Under the pieces are notes generated by a model that was not told the DNA's origin, did not search any database, and was given only the letters and a program-made list of their open reading frames with translations. Positions 12,939 through 17,512 of a stretch of 17,512 nucleotides of DNA are shown here, piece after piece. The DNA is from an uncultured Brevundimonas sp. (GTDB lineage Bacteria; Pseudomonadota; Alphaproteobacteria; Caulobacterales; Caulobacteraceae): assembly GCA_946885435.1 (NCBI GenBank), contig CAMPGL010000026.1:1-17512 (forward strand). The letters are read 5' to 3'. The position numbers and the translations under genes were made by a program. How positions within the stretch are numbered: the stretch's first letter is position 1; every line of letters starts with the position of its first letter.

Positions 12939-13295
12939 ATGATCGAAGAGAACTTCATTCGGCTCTACGCGCGCGATTTCGTGCACCTCGCGATCCGCGC
13001 GGAACTGGGCCAGGCGTTCGAAACGCAGCTGGAGCGGAAAGTCAGTGACGCCCGCGCTCACGCCGACGTCATGGATGCTCGCAAGGGCTCCGACCATCTC
13101 GCCGCCCTTGGGCTTCGCCTCCGCGAGGAGGCGGACCGCTTCGACTGCCGGGGTCTGCTGGCGGGCGCCGACCCGATTCGCGCCGCGGAGCGACGTCACC
13201 TGTTCCTCAACAATATCGCCGACCGGATGGCGCAACCGCGCGAAGGGTGCATCGGAACGCTTGCCGCATCGCTCGCCCTGGCGCCGGCGTCGTGA
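12939..13295 (+). CDS. Hypothetical protein
   Basis: The 118-residue product has GGAGG (12928-12932) 6 nt before its ATG. It is mostly helical and rich in Arg and Ala. It has a central segment DHLAALGLRLREEADRFDCR and a later GADPIRAAERRHLFLNNIADRM. No signal peptide or membrane segment is seen, and no family is recognised. Good spacing and composition support a real gene. It may end the cold-shock-associated run of small genes. Confidence 0.62.
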   Translation: MIEENFIRLYARDFVHLAIRAELGQAFETQLERKVSDARAHADVMDARKGSDHLAALGLRLREEADRFDCRGLLAGADPIRAAERRHLFLNNIADRMAQPREGCIGTLAASLALAPAS

Positions 13296-13379
13296 TCGGC
13301 AAGTTGCGTGAACGGGCCGCGCTCAACTCGAACGCCCCGTCAGCGACACCGGAGACCGGCCGCCTTCACCCGCGTCCGG

Positions 13380-13409
13380 TTGACACCCGGCCCCCTCCCG
13401 GCCTATACG
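13380..13409 (+). promoter_or_regulatory. Housekeeping promoter of rpmH
   Basis: TTGACA (13380-13385) is a perfect -35. The -10 TATACG (13404-13409) follows an 18-nt spacer; CTATAC gives 17. Transcription would start near 13416, about 58 nt before the rpmH start. This is the best sigma-70 promoter in the window, as expected for a ribosomal-protein operon. Confidence 0.72.
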
Positions 13410-13473
13410 CGCCGCCTCCTGCGACGGACTCCGGTCCGGACGCTCGTCAGCTTATTGCCTTCGGAGCCTTCCC

Positions 13474-13608
13474 GTGAAGCGGACTTTCCAACCGTCCAAG
13501 CTCGTGCGCGCCCGTCGCCACGGTTTCCGCGCGCGCATGGCCACCAAGAACGGCCAGAAGATCGTCGCCCGCCGCCGCGCCAAGGGCCGCAAGCGCCTGA
13601 CGGCCTAA
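13474..13608 (+). CDS. rpmH: Ribosomal protein bL34
   Basis: The 44-residue, strongly basic protein of the large ribosomal subunit reads [20 protein letters not shown] at the start and ends in [12 protein letters not shown], a textbook L34. The start is a GTG at 13474 with GGAG 7 nt upstream. It opens the conserved rpmH-rnpA-yidC-engB order. The gap to rnpA is 22 nt and contains a small GGCC-type hairpin. Confidence 0.97.
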   Translation: MKRTFQPSKLVRARRHGFRARMATKNGQKIVARRRAKGRKRLTA

Positions 13609-13630
13609 GGCCGTTCGGCCGCGAAGGCCG

Positions 13631-14029
13631 ATGGACGACATCGCAACGAATTCCAGCGACGCGCCCGGTCCCGGGCGCGTCGTTTTGCGTCGGCTGAAGA
13701 CCCGGCCGCAGTTTCTGGCCTGCCAGAAGGCCCAGGCGCGCCCCTGCGGCTCTGTCCTGCTGCAGATGCGCGACCGCCAGGACGGCGACCCGGCCGTCGG
13801 CGTCGGCTTCACGGCCACCAAGAAGATCGGCGGGGCGGTGGTCCGCAACCGCGCGAAGCGCCGCCTGCGCGAGGCCGCGCGCCTTCTGCTTCCCGACCAC
13901 GCCCTGCCCGGTCATGACTATGTGCTGATCGCACGCCAGAGCCTGACCGAGCGGCCATGGCCCCGTTTGCTTGACGATGTGAAAACCGCGCTGATAAGGC
14001 TCGCCGCCGACAAGCAGCCCCTCACCTGA
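13631..14029 (+). CDS. rnpA: Ribonuclease P protein component
   Basis: RnpA is the protein subunit of RNase P, which removes the 5' leader of tRNA precursors. The 132-residue product has the family signature VRNRAKRRLREAAR (71-84), which binds the RNA subunit. FTATKKIGGAV precedes it, and a basic N-terminal part (VLRRLKTRPQFLACQKAQ) contributes the central cleft. The first about 15 residues are acidic and dispensable-looking, so a start slightly further in is possible. GAAGG lies 4 nt before the ATG. No yidD gene lies between it and yidC. Confidence 0.96.
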   Translation: MDDIATNSSDAPGPGRVVLRRLKTRPQFLACQKAQARPCGSVLLQMRDRQDGDPAVGVGFTATKKIGGAVVRNRAKRRLREAARLLLPDHALPGHDYVLIARQSLTERPWPRLLDDVKTALIRLAADKQPLT

Positions 14030-14097
14030 CGCCCTGCCGGGGCGGCGCGCCGACGGATCACCCGACAGCGCTCAACGGTCTGACGCGAAAGCGACCC

Positions 14098-15888
14098 ATG
14101 CAGCACGACAATACGCGCAACACGATCATCTTCATCGTCTGCGCCGTGGCCATCCTGATCGGCTACCAGCTCCTCGTCCTTCAGCCGGCCGCCGAGCGCC
14201 GCCAGGCCGCCGCGCGCGCCGCGGCCGAGGCCCAGGCGCCCGCCGTCGCCACCCAGCCGGGCGCGACCTCGGATACAGGCCCGGCGCCTCAGATCGTCAG
14301 CGAGCGCGAGGCCCTGGCCCGCTCGCCGCGCGTGCCGATCGAGACCCCGTCCCTGACCGGCAGCGTCAGCCTGACCGGCGGCCGCATCGACCACCTCTAT
14401 CTGAACAATTACGACCGCACGCTGAACAGCGAGACCAACGTCGAGCTTCTGCGCCCCGAGGGCGTGGAGCACGCCTATTTCGCCTATACGGGCTGGCGCG
14501 GCGACAACATCGCCAACCTGCCGGGGCCAGACACCCAGTGGGTGCTGCGGTCGGGCGAGCGGCTGGCCCCGGGGTCGCCCATCGTCATGACGCACGACAA
14601 CGGCGCGGGCCTGACCTTCACCCGCACCATCGCGGTCGACGAGCAGTACCTGTTCACCATCACCGATCGGGTGGACAACACCTCCGGCCAGGCGGTGACG
14701 CTGGCGCCCTTCGGCTCGGTCCAGCGCCGCGGCATCCCCAACGACCTCGGCCGCCAGATGATCATTCACGAGGGCGCCATCGGCGTCTTCGACGGCCAGC
14801 TGCACCAGGCCAAGTACCGCGAGTGGGAGGACGAGGCCGAGCCCGAGTCCTTCAGCTCCAGCGGCGGCTGGGTCGGCATCACCGACAAGTACTGGCTGAC
14901 CGCCTTCGTGCCCGAGCAGGACGAGCCCATCCAGGCGCAGTTCCGCACGGCGCAGCAAGGGAACGTCCGCGTCTTCGAGACCGTCTTCCAGTCGCGTCCC
15001 TGGACCATCGAGCCGGGCCGCTCGGCCACCGAGACCACCCACCTGTTCGCCGGCGCCAAGCGCAACGAGATGCTGGAGGCCTACGGCGAGCAGCTCGGGA
15101 CCCCGCGTCTGAACGACGCCATCGACTGGGGCATGTTCTGGTTCCTGACCAAGCCCATCTTCATGGTGCTGGAATGGTTCTATGGCCTGGTCGGCAACTT
15201 CGGCGTGGCCATCCTGCTGCTGACCATCGTGGTCAAGCTGATCCTCTTCCCGCTGGCCAACAAGGCCTATGCGTCCATGTCCCGCATGCGGAACCTCCAG
15301 CCCAAGATGGAGGAGATCAAGGCGAAGCACGGCTCCGATCCCGCCAAGCAGCAGCAGGAGATCATGGCGCTCTACCAGAAGGAGAAGATCAATCCTCTGG
15401 CCGGCTGCCTGCCGCTCCTGATCCAGATGCCGATCTTCTACGCCCTCTATAAGGTGCTGTTCGTCACCATCGAGATGCGGCACGCGCCCTTCGCCCTGTG
15501 GATCCAGGACCTGTCCGCGCGCGACCCGACCAGCATCTGGACCGCGTTTGGCCTGATTCCCTGGAACCCGGCCTCGGCGCCGCTCATCGGCGGCCTGCTG
15601 GACGGCGCCCTGCACCTCGGCGTGCTGCCCATCGTCTACGGCCTGACCATGTGGCTGCAGCAGGCGATGAACCCGCCGGCGCCCGATCCGACCCAGCGTC
15701 AGATCTTCGCCTTCCTGCCGTTCGTCTTCACCTTCATCATGGCCCCGTTCGCGGCCGGCCTGATCCTCTACTGGGCCTGGTCCAACGTGCTGACCATCAT
15801 CCAGCAGTATGTGATCATGCACCGCTACAAGGCCGAGAACCCGATCGACACCTTCATCGACCGCTACATCCGGAAGAAGGCGGCGTGA
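14098..15888 (+). CDS. yidC: Membrane protein insertase YidC
   Basis: YidC inserts and folds inner-membrane proteins, alone or with SecYEG. The 596-residue product has an N-terminal membrane anchor (about 9-27), a long Ala/Pro-rich linker and a large periplasmic P1 domain (about 80-340). The conserved five-helix core carries [20 protein letters not shown] and [22 protein letters not shown]. The positively charged residue of the hydrophilic groove is Lys380, where E. coli has Arg, so the charge is kept. The C-terminus is short and basic (DRYIRKKAA). There is no strong ribosome-binding site. The stop overlaps the engB GTG. Confidence 0.97.
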   Translation: MQHDNTRNTIIFIVCAVAILIGYQLLVLQPAAERRQAAARAAAEAQAPAVATQPGATSDTGPAPQIVSEREALARSPRVPIETPSLTGSVSLTGGRIDHLYLNNYDRTLNSETNVELLRPEGVEHAYFAYTGWRGDNIANLPGPDTQWVLRSGERLAPGSPIVMTHDNGAGLTFTRTIAVDEQYLFTITDRVDNTSGQAVTLAPFGSVQRRGIPNDLGRQMIIHEGAIGVFDGQLHQAKYREWEDEAEPESFSSSGGWVGITDKYWLTAFVPEQDEPIQAQFRTAQQGNVRVFETVFQSRPWTIEPGRSATETTHLFAGAKRNEMLEAYGEQLGTPRLNDAIDWGMFWFLTKPIFMVLEWFYGLVGNFGVAILLLTIVVKLILFPLANKAYASMSRMRNLQPKMEEIKAKHGSDPAKQQQEIMALYQKEKINPLAGCLPLLIQMPIFYALYKVLFVTIEMRHAPFALWIQDLSARDPTSIWTAFGLIPWNPASAPLIGGLLDGALHLGVLPIVYGLTMWLQQAMNPPAPDPTQRQIFAFLPFVFTFIMAPFAAGLILYWAWSNVLTIIQQYVIMHRYKAENPIDTFIDRYIRKKAA

Positions 15889-16526
15889 CCCACGTCTTCA
15901 CCGACGAGCAGCTGGAGGCGGCGCGCGTCGCCTTCGCCCGCCCCGTCGAGTTCATGATGGGCGCGGCCAAGATCGAGCAGCTGCCCGATCCGGACCTGCC
16001 CGAAGTCGCCTTCGCGGGCCGCTCGAACGTCGGTAAGTCGAGCCTCATTAACGCCGTGACGGGCCGCAAGCATCTGGCCCGCTCCTCGTCCGAACCGGGC
16101 CGCACCCGCGAGGTCAACTTCTTCGTCGCAGACGAGCGGCTGCGGCTGGTCGACCTGCCCGGCTACGGCTGGGCCAAGGCGTCCAAGACCACGACGAAGA
16201 AGTTCCAGAACCTCGGCCGCGACTATCTGCGCGGCCGGGTGAACCTGAAGCGGGTCTATCTGCTGATCGACGCCCGGCACGGGCTGAAGTCCGTCGACAC
16301 CGAGGCGCTCGACGCGCTCGACCTGGCGGCGGTCTCCTACCAGATCGTCCTGACCAAGGCCGACAAGCTGAAGCCGTCCGAAGCCCAGGCGATGGGCGAA
16401 AAGACCCTCAAGGCCGTCTCCAAACGCCCCGCCGCCTTCCCGCGCGTGCAGATCACCTCCGCCGAGACGGGCCTCGGCATGGCCGAGCTGCGCGCCGAGA
16501 TCCTGATGGCCTGCGAGCTGGGCTGA
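15885..16526 (+). CDS. engB: Ribosome biogenesis GTP-binding protein EngB/YihA/YsxC
   Basis: EngB is a small GTPase needed for assembly of the 50S subunit. The 213-residue product has all GTPase motifs: G1 GRSNVGKSS (45-53), G3 DLPGYG, G4 TKAD and G5 [15 protein letters not shown] contains the G2 threonine. The start is a GTG that overlaps the yidC stop (GTGA), so it is probably translated by coupling. The stop lies 3 nt from a convergent gene, which leaves no room for a terminator between them. Confidence 0.96.
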   Translation: MTHVFTDEQLEAARVAFARPVEFMMGAAKIEQLPDPDLPEVAFAGRSNVGKSSLINAVTGRKHLARSSSEPGRTREVNFFVADERLRLVDLPGYGWAKASKTTTKKFQNLGRDYLRGRVNLKRVYLLIDARHGLKSVDTEALDALDLAAVSYQIVLTKADKLKPSEAQAMGEKTLKAVSKRPAAFPRVQITSAETGLGMAELRAEILMACELG

Positions 16527-16529
16527 GGC

Positions 16530-16880
16530 CTAGTCCCGCCGAGCCAACAGCACGCGGCAATAGGCGCGATGGGCGTCGAAGGCCTCACGGCGATGCTCAC
16601 GCATCGCGGAAAAGAAGGACATCATCGCCTCGCCGTCCTGCGAGTCGATTTGTTGAGGCGTACGGCCGATGTCCGGACCCATCTGGGCCATCACCATGCC
16701 GCCGCCGATCATCTCGGCGGTCAGGGCGCTGCGTTCCGCTTCGCTCAGCGTGCTCCCGGCGTGCTCGCTCTCGATCGCGGCCGAGGCCGCGCAGCCTCCC
16801 GCCTGCCAGTACCAGGCCTGAGGATCAGGCTGCGGCGCGTCCTGAACGACGAAGACCGCAGCGAAAGCCATCATGAACAT
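16530..16880 (-). CDS. Small secreted protein of unknown function
   Basis: The 116-residue product begins with a short hydrophobic stretch (MFMMAFAAVFVV) that looks like a signal peptide or anchor lacking a basic n-region, followed by QDAPQPDPQAW. It contains two cysteines (in QAGGCAASAA and AHRAYCRVLL) that could form a disulfide in the periplasm. A middle helix is rich in Met and Gly (EMIGGGMVMAQMG). GGAGGGG lies about 5 nt before the ATG. It follows the zinc-motif gene on the same strand after 56 nt, so the two may form an operon. No family is recognised. Confidence 0.68.
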   Translation of the reverse strand: MFMMAFAAVFVVQDAPQPDPQAWYWQAGGCAASAAIESEHAGSTLSEAERSALTAEMIGGGMVMAQMGPDIGRTPQQIDSQDGEAMMSFFSAMREHRREAFDAHRAYCRVLLARRD

Positions 16881-16936
16881 CGCACCCCTCCATGTGACGA
16901 GGGGAGCCTATCTCCGTCTCGCGCCGCCGACGAGGC

Positions 16937-17122
16937 TCAACCGCCGCCGGTGCGGTGCGTGGCCTTTCCCGTGCCGCTGCAGACCGGACAGGTCTCGCCC
17001 GAGGGCAGGCTTCCGATCCCCTGGCATTCGGCGCAGAGGGTCGGGTCGACGCCCCGGAGGGTGGCCGGATCGGTGGGGTCGACCGGGCCGAGCTCCCGGT
17101 CGTCGATCTCATGTTCCTTCAT
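16937..17122 (-). CDS. Mini-protein with two DnaJ-type CxxCxGxG zinc motifs
   Basis: The 61-residue product has an acidic N-terminal half ([19 protein letters not shown]), then CAECQGIG and CPVCSGTG, two copies of the DnaJ cysteine-rich motif separated by 9 residues. Together they can bind one zinc ion. No J domain is present. Such mini zinc proteins may act as chaperone- or RNA-associated factors, but the role is unknown. The ATG at 17122 has no Shine-Dalgarno site. A longer frame upstream is antisense to argB and not credible. It is divergent from argB across 72 bp. Confidence 0.75.
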   Translation of the reverse strand: MKEHEIDDRELGPVDPTDPATLRGVDPTLCAECQGIGSLPSGETCPVCSGTGKATHRTGGG

Positions 17123-17135
17123 GGACAGGGAACGT

Positions 17136-17151
17136 CCGGCGTCCGCGCCGG
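17136..17151. repeat. Hairpin in the zinc-protein/argB intergenic region
   Basis: CCGGCG and CGCCGG (6 bp) enclose a 4-nt loop. It lies just upstream of the predicted argB -35 and close to the zinc-protein start, so it could influence either gene. The evidence is structural only. Confidence 0.35.
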
Positions 17152-17158
17152 TTGCCGC

Positions 17159-17186
17159 GTGACAGGACCCCTCCCCTCGCCTAAAC
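17159..17186 (+). promoter_or_regulatory. Promoter giving a leaderless argB message
   Basis: GTGACA (17159-17164, one mismatch to TTGACA), a 16-nt spacer, then CTAAAC (17181-17186, matching the core of GCTANAWC). The ATG starts 9 nt after the -10, about where transcription should begin. No Shine-Dalgarno site is present. Leaderless messages are known to be common in Caulobacter. Confidence 0.5.
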
Positions 17187-17194
17187 GCCCGCCG

Positions 17195-17512
17195 ATGGAC
17201 GAGATCGAACGCCAATCCGAAGACCGCGCCTGGGGCACCGCCAAGACCCTGGCCGAGGCCCTGCCCTATATCCAGGTCTATGACCGCGAGACCGTGGTCA
17301 TCAAATACGGCGGCCACGCCATGGGTGACAGCGCCGTGGCCAAACAGTTCGCGGCCGACGTGGTCCTGCTGAAGCTGATGGGCGTGAACCCCGTGGTCGT
17401 CCACGGCGGCGGCCCGCAGATCAGCGCCATGCTGGAAAAGGCCGGTGTGAAGTCCAGCTTCGTCGACGGCCTGCGCGTCACCGACGCCGACACCATGCAG
17501 GTGGCCGAGATG
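17195..17512 (+). CDS. argB: Acetylglutamate kinase (5' part; runs off the window)
   Basis: ArgB phosphorylates N-acetylglutamate, the second step of arginine synthesis and usually its regulated step. 106 codons are visible in an open frame that continues past the window. [14 protein letters not shown] carries the ATP-binding lysine and glycine loop. [11 protein letters not shown] is the conserved second glycine motif that contacts acetylglutamate. The N-terminal helix upstream of the kinase core (about 1-28) is the part that lets arginine-sensitive, hexameric ArgB interlock, so arginine inhibition is plausible. The engB-argB neighbourhood fits Caulobacterales. Confidence 0.95.
   Translation, partial: MDEIERQSEDRAWGTAKTLAEALPYIQVYDRETVVIKYGGHAMGDSAVAKQFAADVVLLKLMGVNPVVVHGGGPQISAMLEKAGVKSSFVDGLRVTDADTMQVAEM

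Noticed and set aside
13292..13477. GTG-started frame overlapping the stop of the 118-residue gene
   Set aside because: It runs through the excellent rpmH promoter and into rpmH, and is proline-rich without protein-like features.
15231..15240. YidC groove arginine replaced by lysine
   Set aside because: The positive charge is preserved, and lysine is common at this position in YidC homologues, so it is not unusual.
13918..15822. Very long open frame on the minus strand across yidC
   Set aside because: It is antisense to a certain yidC, is rich in His/Gln/Arg/Gly as expected of shadow frames in GC-rich DNA, and matches no family.
17123..17404. N-terminal extension of the zinc mini-protein
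   Set aside because: The extra residues are the reverse strand of argB, which is unmistakable.

Overview
The window is GC-rich, gene-dense alphaproteobacterial chromosome. It most likely comes from the Caulobacterales, with Brevundimonas or Caulobacter relatives the best guess. The grounds are the gene content, the order rpmH-rnpA-yidC-engB-argB, the fliQ-fliR-flhB block, and several -10 elements of the GCTANAWC type described for Caulobacter. The taxonomic call is inference from recalled gene order and motifs; no search was possible. No tRNA, rRNA, CRISPR array, insertion sequence or prophage was seen.

Layout. 1-1767 (minus): flagellar export genes fliQ, fliR and the start of flhB. 1828-2523 (minus): a class I methyltransferase. 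2557-3551 (plus): a promoter whose -35 lies inside a perfect 17-bp palindrome, then a six-helix membrane protein and a small winged-helix regulator, which looks like an autoregulated pair. 3568-6382 (plus): a tyrosine phosphatase overlapping pabB, which overlaps pabC, giving two of the steps to p-aminobenzoate and folate. 6343-7257 (minus): the redox chaperone Hsp33 (hslO), preceded by a near-perfect palindrome and a sigma-32-like promoter. 7359-8645 (plus): a short-chain dehydrogenase with a long membrane-anchored C-terminal extension. 8689-9149: two coupled small genes. 9187-11079: a 630-residue natural fusion of a phosphoserine-phosphatase-like HAD domain to an E. coli-type phosphoglycerate dehydrogenase.

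11286-13295 is a run of small, mostly unrecognised genes around a single-domain cold-shock protein. Directly behind the cold-shock gene is a 64-residue divergent homologue of translation initiation factor IF-1, with a strong hairpin inside its coding sequence. 13474-16526 is the ribosome and membrane-biogenesis block: L34, RNase P protein, YidC insertase and the ribosome-assembly GTPase EngB. 16530-17122 (minus): a secreted small protein and a mini-protein with two DnaJ-type CxxCxGxG zinc motifs. 17195 to the end: the start of argB, apparently transcribed without a leader.

Points most worth following are the HAD-SerA fusion, the cold-shock protein/IF-1-like pair, the operator-promoter of the membrane protein/regulator pair, the hslO palindrome, and a PabC that lacks the usual PLP-binding glutamate.
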